A DNA stretch of 64,000 nucleotides, taken from assembly GCF_013377015.1 (NCBI RefSeq), contig NZ_JACABA010000002.1:124001-188000 (forward strand), read 5' to 3'. The translations under genes and the position numbers were made by a program. This document shows positions 23,873 to 32,920 of this stretch, piece by piece. Source of the stretch: Rhodopseudomonas sp. GTDB lineage: Bacteria; Pseudomonadota; Alphaproteobacteria; Rhizobiales; Xanthobacteraceae. How positions within the stretch are numbered: the stretch's first letter is position 1; each line of letters begins with the position of its first letter. Below the pieces are notes generated by a model. It had not been told where the DNA came from. It ran no database searches and was given only the letters and a program-made list of their open reading frames with translations.

Positions 23873-24889
23873 ATGAAACGCGTATCTCTCGTTCTTTCTC
23901 TCGCCATCGTTGCCGGGTTTACGACCCAGGCTGTGAACGCGCAGACCCTAAAGACAGTCAAAGACCGGGGAATCCTGTCCTGCGGCGTGAGCCAGGGCCT
24001 TCCCGGCTTCTCGGCGCCAGACGACAAGGGCAACTGGACCGGCCTCGACGTCGATATTTGCCGCGCGATCGCGGCCGCAGTGTTCGACGATGCAACCAAG
24101 GTGAAGTTCGTGCCGCTGTCGGCCAAGGATCGGTTCACCGCGCTGCAATCTGGCGAAATCGATGTGTTGTCGCGCAACACCACCTGGACGGTATCGCGGG
24201 ACACCTCGCTCGGCGCAAATTTTACCGGCGTGACGTATTATGATGGGCAGGGCTTTCTTGTTAAGAAATCACTGAAGGTCAATTCCGCACTGGAACTGAA
24301 CAGCGCCTCGATCTGCGTCCAGACTGGAACCACCAACGAACAGAATGTTGCAGACTACTTCAAGGGCAACAACATGAAGTACGAAGTGATCGCATTCGGC
24401 ACCGCCGACGAGGCGATCAAGGCCTATGAATCCGGCCGTTGCGATGTGTTCACCTCAGACGTCTCGCAGCTCTATGCGCAGCGCCTGAAGCTGGCGACGC
24501 CGGCCGATCACGGCGTGCTGCCGGAAGTGATCTCCAAGGAGCCGCTCGGCCCGTTGGTTAGGCACGGCGACGACCAATGGTTCGACATCGTGAAGTGGAC
24601 GCTGTTCGCGATGCTCAATGCCGAGGAACTCGGCATCAACCAGAGCAACGTGCTGGAGATGGGCAAGTCCGACAAGCCGGAACTCAAGCGCGTGTTCGGC
24701 ACCGATGGTAATCTCGGTGAGCAACTTGGCCTGACCAAGGATTGGGTGACGCGCATCGTCAAGGCGGTCGGCAATTACGGCGAATCGTTCGACCGCAATG
24801 TTGGCGCCGGCTCCAAGCTCGGCATCGCGCGCGGGCTCAACCAGCTCTGGAACAAGGGCGGCATCCAGTACGCCCCGCCGATTCGCTGA
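23873..24889 (+). CDS. aapJ: General L-amino acid ABC transporter, periplasmic binding protein
   Basis: The 338-residue protein has a signal peptide (MKRVSLVLSLAIVAGF, cleavage after VNAQ) and the AapJ-type binding fold: TVKDRGILSCGVSQGLPGF, WTGLDVDICRAIAAAVF and DVLSRNTTWTVSRD. It captures a broad range of L-amino acids and delivers them to AapQ and AapM. The ATG at 23873 is preceded by GAAAGG; a TTG five codons earlier is in frame. It heads aapJQMP, whose four genes lie close together in one direction. Confidence 0.95.
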   Translation: MKRVSLVLSLAIVAGFTTQAVNAQTLKTVKDRGILSCGVSQGLPGFSAPDDKGNWTGLDVDICRAIAAAVFDDATKVKFVPLSAKDRFTALQSGEIDVLSRNTTWTVSRDTSLGANFTGVTYYDGQGFLVKKSLKVNSALELNSASICVQTGTTNEQNVADYFKGNNMKYEVIAFGTADEAIKAYESGRCDVFTSDVSQLYAQRLKLATPADHGVLPEVISKEPLGPLVRHGDDQWFDIVKWTLFAMLNAEELGINQSNVLEMGKSDKPELKRVFGTDGNLGEQLGLTKDWVTRIVKAVGNYGESFDRNVGAGSKLGIARGLNQLWNKGGIQYAPPIR

Positions 24890-24909
24890 CGCGCTGATCG
24901 AAAGCGCAA

Positions 24910-26115
24910 ATGGCAATTGAGGCCCGCCCACCGCCAGCGCAGTTTGTCGCAAGACTGCGCCGGATGCTGGGCGGGCAGTCCGGATGGAAAGGGCTTATTG
25001 TCCAGCTGCTGTTCGTGGCCGCGCTGGCCTGGATCAGTTATGCAATCGTCGACAACGCCCGCGACAATCTGCAGAACCAGCGCATTGCCTCGGGCTTCGG
25101 CTTCATGTCGCAGACCGCAGGCTTCGGCGTAAGCCAGACGCTGATCCCGTATTCGGAGTCGGACAGCTATACCCGGGTGTTTCTGGTCGGCCTGGTCAAC
25201 ACGCTGGTGGTGTCGGTCATCGGCATCTTCTTCGCCACCGTGATCGGGTTTATGGTTGCGCTGGGGCGGCTGTCACCAAACTGGCTGCTGTCGCGGATCG
25301 CCGGCGGCTATGTCGAACTGGTGCGCAATCTGCCGCTGTTGTTCCAGATCCTGTTTTGGTACCTGGCGGTGCTCGGCAGCTTGCCGAATCCACGGCAAAG
25401 CGTGTCGCTGTTCGACAGTTTTTTTCTCAGCAATCGCGGCATCGTGGTGCCCAGTCCGATTGGTCAAGCGGGATTGGGCGCGTTCCTGATCGCCGTGGTG
25501 GTCGCCGTGATCGCATCGCTGTTGCTTCCGGCCTATGCCCGCCGCAGATTGTTTCAGACCGGAAAACCTCTGACGGTGTGGCCCTATGTGGTTGGTCTGC
25601 TGATCGGGCTGCCGCTGATCGCGGTGCTGATCTTCGGCAAGCCGGTGCATTTCGAGATCCCGGTACTGAAGGGCTTTAACTTCGCCGGTGGCTCGCGGGT
25701 CGCGCCGGAGTTCGTCGCGCTGACGCTGGCACTGTCGACCTACACCGCCGCCTTCATTGCCGAGATCGTGCGCGCCGGCATTCAATCGGTGCACAAGGGA
25801 CAGATGGAAGCCGGCGCCTCGCTTGGGCTGTCGCGCGGGTCGACGTTGCGGCTCGTGGTGGTACCGCAGGCGCTGCGGGTGATCCTGCCGCCGCTGACCA
25901 ATCAATATCTGAACCTGACCAAGAACTCCTCGCTGGCGGTGGCGATCGGCTATCCGGATCTGTTCTCGGTGTTTGCCGGCACCACGCTGAGCCAGACCGG
26001 GCAGGCGATCGAGATCATCGCCATCACCATGGGGGTGTATCTGCTGATCTCACTGGTCACCAGCGCGCTGATGAGCTTCTACGGATGGCGGATCGGCCGG
26101 AGCATGGGCGCATGA
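24910..26115 (+). CDS. aapQ: General L-amino acid ABC transporter permease
   Basis: This 401-residue polar-amino-acid permease is longer than the usual His/Glu permeases, as is normal for AapQ. After a first helix (IVQLLFVAALAWISYA) come helices containing LVNTLVVSVIGIFFATVIG. The ABC-contact EAA loop reads EAGASLGLSRGSTLRLVVVP. It forms the inner-membrane channel with AapM. It begins 20 nt after aapJ, and its stop overlaps the aapM start. Confidence 0.95.
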   Translation: MAIEARPPPAQFVARLRRMLGGQSGWKGLIVQLLFVAALAWISYAIVDNARDNLQNQRIASGFGFMSQTAGFGVSQTLIPYSESDSYTRVFLVGLVNTLVVSVIGIFFATVIGFMVALGRLSPNWLLSRIAGGYVELVRNLPLLFQILFWYLAVLGSLPNPRQSVSLFDSFFLSNRGIVVPSPIGQAGLGAFLIAVVVAVIASLLLPAYARRRLFQTGKPLTVWPYVVGLLIGLPLIAVLIFGKPVHFEIPVLKGFNFAGGSRVAPEFVALTLALSTYTAAFIAEIVRAGIQSVHKGQMEAGASLGLSRGSTLRLVVVPQALRVILPPLTNQYLNLTKNSSLAVAIGYPDLFSVFAGTTLSQTGQAIEIIAITMGVYLLISLVTSALMSFYGWRIGRSMGA

Positions 26116-27614
26116 GCGAGTTCGCCACATCGTCCTTCGTTCGCGCCGAACTGGTCCCGCAGCGCCAGGCGCCGGTCAAGACTACCGGCTTTGTCGGACT
26201 GGTGCGGACCCGGCTGTTGAATTCGCCGACCAACATCATCCTGACCATCCTCGGTATCCTGCTGCTGTACTTCACCGTGGTCCCGACGGTGAAGTTCCTG
26301 CTGATCGACGCGGTGTGGACCGGCAGTAGCCGCGACGCCTGCCTGGTCGGCAGCGGCGGCCATGAGGTTGGCGCCTGCTGGCCATTTGTGCAGGCGAAAT
26401 TCTCGCAATTCATCTATGGGTTCTACCCCGAGCCGGAGCGCTGGCGGGTCAACCTGACGTTCGGTCTGGCGGCGCTGCTGCTGCTGCCATTGCTGATTCC
26501 GCCGGCGCCGGCCAAGGGTCTCAACGCGGGACTGTTTTTCATCGCGTTTCCGGTTGTTGCCTATTTCCTGCTGCATGGTGGCGGCCTGGATAGTTTTGCG
26601 GTGAGCTGGATTGCCGATCTGCTGTCGGGCCTGGTCAGCAGTATCGGTGCCGCCGGCCGCAAGCTCGCCGCACACGGCGCCGCCGCGGCCATCGCCGGCA
26701 AGACGATTGTCTGGTTGGCGACCATGCTCGCGTTGCTGATCTGGCCGTTGACCGCGCTGCGCGATCTGCTCCATGCCTCCGGCGCACCGCTGTGGGCCGA
26801 TCTCGCTGCCACCGCGGCAATCGTCTCGCTGCTGCTGTTCGTCATCAACGGCGCGTTCCGCAACGGCTGGCGGGCGCTGATGCTGTCGCTGGCAATGTTC
26901 GCCGGCATCGCGGTCGTGGCGGCGTTGCTGCGGCTTGATCGCGGTGGCCTGCCGATCGTCGACACAAGGCTGTGGGGCGGCCTGTTGGTGACTCTCGTGG
27001 TGTCGGTCACCGGCATCGTCAGTTCGATGCCGGTCGGGATCGCGCTGGCGCTGGGGCGGCGCTCGACGATTCCGCTGATCCGGGTGTTCTCGGTCGGCTT
27101 CATCGAATTCTGGCGCGGCGTGCCGCTGATCACCGTGCTGTTCTTCGCCACCTATATGCTGCCGCTGTTCCTGCCCGGCAATTTCACCGTCGACGGACTG
27201 GTGCGGGTGCTGATCGGCATCGCGCTGTTCGCCGGCGCCTACAATGCCGAGGTGATCCGCGGCGGGCTGCAGGCAATTCCGCGCGGGCAGGCGGAAGCGG
27301 CCAGCGCGCTCGGGCTGTCGTACTGGAAGACCACCGGTCTGGTGGTGATGCCGCAGGCGTTGCGCCACGTCATTCCGGGGCTGGTCAACAGCTTCATCGC
27401 GCTGTTCAAGGACACCTCGCTGGTATCGATCGTGGCGCTGTTCGATCTGCTCGGCCAGCTCCGCGCCGCCTTCGCCGATCCGGTGTGGTCGACCCCGACC
27501 ACGCTGTTCACCGGCTTCGCCTTCACCGGGATCATCTACTTCGTGTTCTGCTTCGGCATGTCGCGATATTCGTTGTTCGTCGAGCACCGGCTCAATGCCC
27601 ACCGGCGCAGCTGA
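26112..27614 (+). CDS. aapM: General L-amino acid ABC transporter permease
   Basis: The 500-residue second permease has an extended N-terminal half with several extra helices before the permease core, as is usual for AapM. The core has GLLVTLVVSVTGIVSS, EFWRGVPLITVLFF, and the EAA loop EAASALGLSYWKTTGLVVMP. The ATG at 26112 overlaps the aapQ TGA. Together with AapQ it transports the amino acid across the inner membrane, driven by AapP. Confidence 0.95.
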   Translation: MSEFATSSFVRAELVPQRQAPVKTTGFVGLVRTRLLNSPTNIILTILGILLLYFTVVPTVKFLLIDAVWTGSSRDACLVGSGGHEVGACWPFVQAKFSQFIYGFYPEPERWRVNLTFGLAALLLLPLLIPPAPAKGLNAGLFFIAFPVVAYFLLHGGGLDSFAVSWIADLLSGLVSSIGAAGRKLAAHGAAAAIAGKTIVWLATMLALLIWPLTALRDLLHASGAPLWADLAATAAIVSLLLFVINGAFRNGWRALMLSLAMFAGIAVVAALLRLDRGGLPIVDTRLWGGLLVTLVVSVTGIVSSMPVGIALALGRRSTIPLIRVFSVGFIEFWRGVPLITVLFFATYMLPLFLPGNFTVDGLVRVLIGIALFAGAYNAEVIRGGLQAIPRGQAEAASALGLSYWKTTGLVVMPQALRHVIPGLVNSFIALFKDTSLVSIVALFDLLGQLRAAFADPVWSTPTTLFTGFAFTGIIYFVFCFGMSRYSLFVEHRLNAHRRS

Positions 27615-27626
27615 GAGAATGAGTTG

Positions 27627-28364
27627 ATGGCAAATCCGATCGTCTCCGTCGCTGGACTGAACAAGTGGTATGGCGATTTCCACGTGCTGCGCGACATCAG
27701 CCTGAACGTCGCCAAGGGCGAGCGGATCGTGATCTGCGGCCCGTCGGGCTCCGGCAAGTCGACGCTGATCCGCTGCGTCAATGCGCTGGAGGAATTCCAG
27801 GAAGGCGAGATCGTGGTCGACGGCATCGAGCTCGGGCCGAGCCTGAAACATGTCGACCAGATCCGCCGCGAAGTCGGCATGGTGTTCCAGAGCTTCAACC
27901 TGTTTCCGCATCTCACCGTGCTGGAGAACTGCACGCTGGCGCCGATCTGGGTCCGCAACATCCCGAAGAAAGACGCCGAGGCCCAGGCGATGAAATATCT
28001 GGAGCGGGTGCGGATTCCCGACAAGGCCGGCAAATATCCGGGGCAGATCTCCGGCGGCCAGCAGCAGCGCGTCGCGATCGCGCGCGCGCTGACGATGAGT
28101 CCGAAGGTGATGCTGTTCGACGAGCCGACCTCGGCGCTCGACCCGGAAATGGTCAAGGAGGTGCTCGACACCATGGTCGATCTCGCCCATGAGGGCATGA
28201 CCATGCTGGTGGTGACCCACGAAATGGGCTTCGCCAAGCAGGTCGCCAATCGCGTGGTGTTCATGGACGCCGGCCAGATCATCGAGGCCAACGAGCCGGA
28301 AGAGTTCTTCTCCAATCCGCAGCACGCGCGGACCAAGCTGTTTCTGGGGCAAATTCTACGTTAG
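27627..28364 (+). CDS. aapP: General L-amino acid ABC transporter ATP-binding protein
   Basis: The 245-residue ABC ATPase has an intact Walker A (GPSGSGKST), Q-loop ([14 protein letters not shown]), signature ([14 protein letters not shown]), Walker B with catalytic glutamate ([14 protein letters not shown]) and switch histidine (VTHEMGFA). It powers AapQM. The ATG at 27627 is preferred; a TTG one codon upstream is also possible. It is the last gene of the operon, and palindromic repeats follow. Confidence 0.96.
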   Translation: MANPIVSVAGLNKWYGDFHVLRDISLNVAKGERIVICGPSGSGKSTLIRCVNALEEFQEGEIVVDGIELGPSLKHVDQIRREVGMVFQSFNLFPHLTVLENCTLAPIWVRNIPKKDAEAQAMKYLERVRIPDKAGKYPGQISGGQQQRVAIARALTMSPKVMLFDEPTSALDPEMVKEVLDTMVDLAHEGMTMLVVTHEMGFAKQVANRVVFMDAGQIIEANEPEEFFSNPQHARTKLFLGQILR

Positions 28365-28380
28365 TGCCAGGCGAGACGCT

Positions 28381-28473
28381 TCATGGTGATGAGCGCAGCG
28401 AAGCTGCGCGCCTCGCGAGGAGCTCTTGCGACGAAGCAAACCAGTCTTTGCCTGGCGCCCCTGGATTGCTTCG
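28381..28473. repeat. Palindromic intergenic repeats after aapP
   Basis: Two elements lie side by side. The first (28381-28420) has GCGCAGCGAAGCTGCGC and resembles a decayed half of the TCATGGTGAGGAGCGC family seen at 31627. The second has arms CGAAGCAAACCAG (28432-28444) and CTGGATTGCTTCG (28461-28473) with one mismatch, a repeat type common in Bradyrhizobium-group genomes. They may end or stabilise the aap transcript. Confidence 0.7.
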
Positions 28474-28596
28474 CTTTCAGCGAGAGACTTGGTTGCCCAG
28501 GTCTCCGCTCTGTCCCGCTTCAAAAGCGTCATCGAGAAGCGCTCGCACGGACAGGATCGTAGGAATTGGGTCCAGTCTGGAAAGTCTGTCAATCCC

Positions 28597-29058
28597 TCAC
28601 GCCCAGGCGATGCCGTAGATCGGCACAGGCCCGTCGTCCTCGTTGCTCGCTCTGCCGGTCAAGCGCCGTCGATGGCTCGCGCCTCTGGCGCGCGGCTGAC
28701 GGGAATGCGGCCGGCGGAAACGAACGCGCGCGTCGTTGACGAGCTTGAGCAGATGGCCGGTGGCCTGCCGCACGACATAAAGAATTGTTGATGCCCGCCC
28801 GACGAGGCTGAGCAGCAGGATCATCGAAAAAATGTCGATGTAGGCCAGCACGTCGCCGACCAGGATCAACTCGGGTGGAATCGGGATTCTGTGCGCGTAG
28901 GCGACGATGAGAATGACGACGGGGATGAACGCGATGATCTGTCTGAGAGTCAGCCGACTCAGAAAAGCAGCGAACTCGACGACGCAAACCTGCCAGAGCC
29001 AATCACCAAAGGCCGCTGGCCTATCGATTGTCCACTCCCTCCAAAGCTGCTTCCACAT
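28597..29058 (-). CDS. Small hypothetical membrane protein
   Basis: The 153-residue protein has two clear membrane helices (IIAFIPVVILIVAYA and YIDIFSMILLLSLVG) joined by a short loop. It has a long, very basic C-terminal tail rich in arginine (RFRRPHSRQPRARG). I do not recognise a family. It stands alone, in the same direction as the heme-motif gene at 29170 but about 110 nt downstream of it. The tail looks cytosolic by the positive-inside rule. Confidence 0.6.
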   Translation of the reverse strand: MWKQLWREWTIDRPAAFGDWLWQVCVVEFAAFLSRLTLRQIIAFIPVVILIVAYAHRIPIPPELILVGDVLAYIDIFSMILLLSLVGRASTILYVVRQATGHLLKLVNDARVRFRRPHSRQPRARGASHRRRLTGRASNEDDGPVPIYGIAWA

Positions 29059-29169
29059 CGCAACTGATCCGCCGTGCTGCCGCGGGTTGACATTATCACG
29101 GCAGGCGACGATGCGTCGAGCCGTGAACTTATGGGTTCGCCCCCCGCCAACCCGCGCGTCACGTCGCGA

Positions 29170-30528
29170 TTAGAGCGCCGCGTAGATTTCCGCGCAGGTC
29201 GGCGGGTGGTCCCACCGCCATTGCCTTTGCAAGGCGTCGCGCAACAGCTCGTTGAGGGCAAAAAGTCCGTTCGCCCCGTCCTGAAGACTGGCTACCCTGT
29301 TTGCGTTGAAAGCGTAATTCCGAATATTCATCCCGATTCGATCAAGCGCCGTTGCAAGCAGATACGGCTGCGACGCAGCCTGCCTTGCGAGTTCGGAATC
29401 GTCGGTCCCCAGTCGAAGGTTGCGTTCGAAATAGTCTTGCATGCGATCGATGTCGCGCCGGGTCATTCCGGCGATTTCGAGCTTGAACCGGTCCCTCCAG
29501 GCCGTTGCCTTCTCGATGATCGGCATCAGGGCCGCAGGCACCGCTTCACTCGAATTGCCGCGCACGCATTCGACCGCCGCCAGCGCCAGCAGGTTGGCTG
29601 GACCGTTCGGGCCCGCACCGGCGTCGCGCGCGAGCAGCTTCGCCGCTTGAATTGAGAACAGCCTTGTCAGCGCCAGATTGGGCCGGCGCCTGCCATCGGG
29701 GGCCGGCTTGCTCTCGAAGGCGACGCGATCGAGGCCCAGCGGCAGCGGCAGAAGGCTGTAGCGGGGATGTCGCTGCCTGTTGATAAGATATTTGGCGTAT
29801 CCGTCCTTCTCGAAATCGATTCCGTCAAGGTCAGGGACCGACGTTTGATCGCCGGGTTGCGCTCGCCCTTGCTGGTCGAAGACGTAGCGGTACAACCGGT
29901 CGTCGACGCTGCCGTAGAGGCCGGGCCAGATGGCGAACGGTTCCCAGATCGGTCGCGGTCCGGCTATGCCATGACAGCCGGTGCAGATGCTCGGGTTCGG
30001 TTTCGAGATGAGAAGATCGGCGGTCTTCAATTCGATCTCGTCGCCATCGATCAGATCTGCGCCATTCTTCGCCTCTCGCAGAAAGGAGATCTCGCGGAAC
30101 GCATATCCGCGCTCGGGCGAGAACTCCATCACCTCGAGGGCGCCAAAACCTCGCTGCGCCGGATCTCCGTTGAAGCTGATGATAAATTCGGCTTGGCGAC
30201 CGAACACAATGGCCCGGGGATTGGCGGCGCTCGATGCGTGCAGGCTGATGCTGTGATACGCCAGCGTGTGATGCGCCAGATAGGACGGGAACTGCTGGCT
30301 GATCAGTTGCAGCGTGGCGGCAATCGACGTCGGCTGGTCGTGCAACAGGATCTCGCGCAGACTCGCAAAGCTGAGGTCCTGAGGCTCGGCAGCGACACTT
30401 CCGCTGATGAGCAAACAGCACAATCCCCAAACCAGCGCCATCGATCGCGCGCCCGAGCTGAGCGCTGCGAAGCCGCCACGATCAAACGCGGCGAGGAGCG
30501 TCTTCGCTAGGCTCGGCAGAGCTTCCAT
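29170..30528 (-). CDS. Exported protein with a single c-type heme motif, function unknown
   Basis: The 452-residue protein has a hydrophobic export signal (MALVWGLCCLLISGSVAA; start either 30528 or the internal ATG at 30441). One CxxCH motif, CTGCH at residues 182-186, is followed by a striking conserved-looking stretch, GPRPIWEPFAIWPGLYG. The rest is helical with no second heme motif. Heme attachment by the Ccm system would place it in the periplasm. I recognise the CxxCH...RPIW...WPG.YG pattern as recurring in uncharacterised proteins but know no function. Its start overlaps the end of the YheT-like hydrolase gene by 22 nt, so the two may be co-transcribed. Confidence 0.75.
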   Translation of the reverse strand: MEALPSLAKTLLAAFDRGGFAALSSGARSMALVWGLCCLLISGSVAAEPQDLSFASLREILLHDQPTSIAATLQLISQQFPSYLAHHTLAYHSISLHASSAANPRAIVFGRQAEFIISFNGDPAQRGFGALEVMEFSPERGYAFREISFLREAKNGADLIDGDEIELKTADLLISKPNPSICTGCHGIAGPRPIWEPFAIWPGLYGSVDDRLYRYVFDQQGRAQPGDQTSVPDLDGIDFEKDGYAKYLINRQRHPRYSLLPLPLGLDRVAFESKPAPDGRRRPNLALTRLFSIQAAKLLARDAGAGPNGPANLLALAAVECVRGNSSEAVPAALMPIIEKATAWRDRFKLEIAGMTRRDIDRMQDYFERNLRLGTDDSELARQAASQPYLLATALDRIGMNIRNYAFNANRVASLQDGANGLFALNELLRDALQRQWRWDHPPTCAEIYAAL

Positions 30529-31595
30529 CGGTTATCAAGTGGGTGAGGCACGCCGATTTTGCAACGTCGGGGAATTACGTGGCGAAGGCTTGCGGGAGGA
30601 TAGAGATACCTCGCGCTGTGCTTACCCCCCGCGCCGAGCCAGTCGCACACCGCGTTCGGCATCGCATGGACATGACCCGGAAAGCGTCCCGCCGGAAAGC
30701 CGGCGTGGCCGCCGTCGTCGGGCTGCCACAGCGTGACGTGGGAGCCGGCCTCCTGCGGCCCCGGCAGCGACGAGCCGGGCACGAACGGATCGTTGCGGGC
30801 GTTAAGTACCAACGCTGGCACGCGGATCGCGGCGAGGTGCGGCTTGGCGGAGGCGCGGCGCCAGTAATCGTCGACACCGGCGAAGCCGTGCAAAGGCGCG
30901 GTGAAACAATCGTCGAAATCGCGCAGCGTATGGGCAGCAAGCAGCCGGTCGAGGTCGAACAGGCCGGGATGCAGTTGCCACTTCGCCAGCGCGTTTGGCT
31001 TCATGGTGCGCAGAAAGCGCTGGGTGTAGACGAGCCAGTTAAAGCCGCGATCGATCGCGGCGCCGCAGGCGGCGAGATCGAGTGGCGCGGAGATCGCCGC
31101 CACGGCGCGCACCCTGGATGCCGCGGTGCTGCCCGCTTCCTCGGCCCAACGCAGCAGTCCGTTGCCACCGAGCGAAATGCCGGCGGCCAACACCGGGGCG
31201 TTGGCGCGCTCGCGAATGCGGCCTAGTATCCAGCCGATCTCCTCGAAATCGCCGGAGTGATAGGAGCGCGGCGCCAGATTTGGCTCGCCGGAGCAACCGC
31301 GGAAATGCGGCACGCTGAACGACCAGCCACGCGCCTGCGCCGCCAGCGCGAAGGCCACCGCATAGTGGCTCAGCGAACTGCCTTCGAGGCCGTGGAATAG
31401 CACCAGCCACGGCGCGCCTGGCGCGCCGGAAAAATGATCGACGTCGATGAAGTCGCCGTCCGGCGCGCGCCAGCGTTCACGCTGATAGGCCGGGGACTCG
31501 GAGCGATAGGGACGACAGCCGATCGCCGCCCAGATCGTCTGCAGATTGCCGCCGGGTAGCCAAACCGGCGCGCGATAGGTCCAGGGCGTGGTCAT
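30507..31595 (-). CDS. Alpha/beta hydrolase, YheT-like
   Basis: The 362-residue hydrolase has the YheT layout: the N-terminal PVWLPGGNLQTIWAA, then the oxyanion-side LVLFHGLEGSS, the nucleophile elbow GISLGGNGLLRW, and the late NARNDPFVPG and GGHAGFPAG that supply the acid and histidine. Family members are esterases of unclear substrate. The last 35 or so residues after VCDWLGAG are unlike the family and run over the start of the next gene; this may be a stop-codon change in this lineage. Confidence 0.88.
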   Translation of the reverse strand: MTTPWTYRAPVWLPGGNLQTIWAAIGCRPYRSESPAYQRERWRAPDGDFIDVDHFSGAPGAPWLVLFHGLEGSSLSHYAVAFALAAQARGWSFSVPHFRGCSGEPNLAPRSYHSGDFEEIGWILGRIRERANAPVLAAGISLGGNGLLRWAEEAGSTAASRVRAVAAISAPLDLAACGAAIDRGFNWLVYTQRFLRTMKPNALAKWQLHPGLFDLDRLLAAHTLRDFDDCFTAPLHGFAGVDDYWRRASAKPHLAAIRVPALVLNARNDPFVPGSSLPGPQEAGSHVTLWQPDDGGHAGFPAGRFPGHVHAMPNAVCDWLGAGGKHSARYLYPPASLRHVIPRRCKIGVPHPLDNRWKLCRA

Positions 31596-31626
31596 GGCGA
31601 GAGCAACCTCGCTCCGCGCAGGGCGA

Positions 31627-31742
31627 CCTCATGGTGAGGAGCGCGCATCTTGCGCGCGTCTCGAACCATGAGCTGTTCGGCGCTCATCCTTCGAGACGCC
31701 CGTCGCCGCCCTGCGGGCGTCGTCGAGCTCCTCAGGATGAGG
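31627..31742. repeat. Compound palindromic intergenic repeat
   Basis: The 116-nt element has an outer and an inner palindrome: CCTCATGGT...ACCATGAG around GCGCGCATCTTGCGCGC, then CTCATCCTTCGAGACGCCC through to CCTCAGGATGAGG. This is a repeat type well known between genes of Bradyrhizobium relatives. It fills most of the gap between cysK and the hydrolase gene. Confidence 0.8.
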
Positions 31743-31784
31743 TCAGTGCATGTGGTCGGGCGCATCGCAGCGTTTCACACCGTC

Positions 31785-32822
31785 TCACACCGCTTCGAAC
31801 GGCACGCTGATGGCGCTTTTCGCTTCCAGCCAATCCGGCACCGGCAGGTTCTTGCTGCGCATGAAGTCCGGGTTGAACAGTTTCGACTGGTAGCGGCTGC
31901 CATAGTCGCACAGGATGGTCACGATGGTGGCGCCGGGGCCGAGGTCCTTGGCCATGCGGATTGCGCCGGCGACGTTGATGCCGCTGGAGCCGCCGAGGCA
32001 AAGGCCTTCGTGCAGCAGCAGGTCGTAGATGATCGGCACCGCTTCATCGTCCTGGATCTGATAGGCGTCATCGATCACCGCGCCCTCGAGGTTGGCGGTG
32101 ATGCGGCCCTGGCCGATGCCCTCGGTGATCGAGGAGCCTTCAGCCTTCAGCGCGCCGTTCTTGTAGTAGTTGTAGAGCGCCGATCCCATCGGGTCGGACA
32201 GCGCGACGCGGATCTTGTTGTTCTTGGCCTTAAGGCCGAGCGAAACCCCCGCCAGCGTGCCGCCAGTGCCGACCGCGCAGACGAAGCCGTCGAGCTTGCC
32301 GCCGGTCTGCGCCAGAATTTCCGGCGCCGTGGTGTCGATGTGAGCCTGGCGGTTGGCGACGTTGTCGAACTGGTTGGCCCAGATCGCGCCGTTCGGGTCG
32401 CTTTGCGCCAGTTGCGCGGCAAGCCGGCCCGACAGCTTGACGTAGTTGTTGGGATTGGAATAGGGCACCGCCGGCACTTCGATCAGCTCGGCGCCGCACA
32501 GCCGCAGCATGTCTTTCTTTTCTTGGCTCTGGGTATTCGGAATCACGATCACGGTGCGAAAGCCTAGCGCGTTGGCGACCAGCGCGAGGCCAATCCCGGT
32601 ATTGCCGGCGGTGCCTTCGACCACCACGCCGCCGGGCCGCAACGCGCCGCGCTTGACCGCATCACGAATGATGAACAGCGCCGCGCGATCCTTCACCGAT
32701 TGGCCGGGATTCATGAACTCGGCCTTGCCGAGAATGCTGCAGCCGGTCGCCTCGGAAGCGTGCCGCAATTTGATCAGAGGGGTATTGCCGATGGCCGCGA
32801 CGACGTCGTGATGGATGGTCAT
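31785..32822 (-). CDS. cysK: Cysteine synthase A
   Basis: The 345-residue PLP enzyme makes cysteine from O-acetylserine and sulfide. It has the start IGNTPLIKL, the PLP lysine K44 in GQSVKDRAA, the substrate loop GTAGNTGIG, and the phosphate-binding AVGTGGTLAGV. It is somewhat longer at the C-terminus than typical CysK. Cystathionine beta-synthase is a possible alternative for the fold, but there is no CBS domain tail and no partner gamma-lyase nearby. It follows the cfa-like gene in the same direction, about 100 nt downstream. Confidence 0.92.
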   Translation of the reverse strand: MTIHHDVVAAIGNTPLIKLRHASEATGCSILGKAEFMNPGQSVKDRAALFIIRDAVKRGALRPGGVVVEGTAGNTGIGLALVANALGFRTVIVIPNTQSQEKKDMLRLCGAELIEVPAVPYSNPNNYVKLSGRLAAQLAQSDPNGAIWANQFDNVANRQAHIDTTAPEILAQTGGKLDGFVCAVGTGGTLAGVSLGLKAKNNKIRVALSDPMGSALYNYYKNGALKAEGSSITEGIGQGRITANLEGAVIDDAYQIQDDEAVPIIYDLLLHEGLCLGGSSGINVAGAIRMAKDLGPGATIVTILCDYGSRYQSKLFNPDFMRSKNLPVPDWLEAKSAISVPFEAV

Positions 32823-32920
32823 GCTGTGGGTTCTGCCGGCTTGTTGCGGAATGCAAGCCGGACCCTAGTGGAGGGCGTTTGACCGCACAAGGCAGCGCGA
32901 CCGGCGCACGCCAAGCCGTC

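Noticed and set aside
26079..28352. A 757-codon minus-strand open frame opposite aapM and aapP
   Set aside because: The composition is that of an antisense shadow (Gln/Arg/His-rich) and the plus-strand transporter genes are unmistakable.
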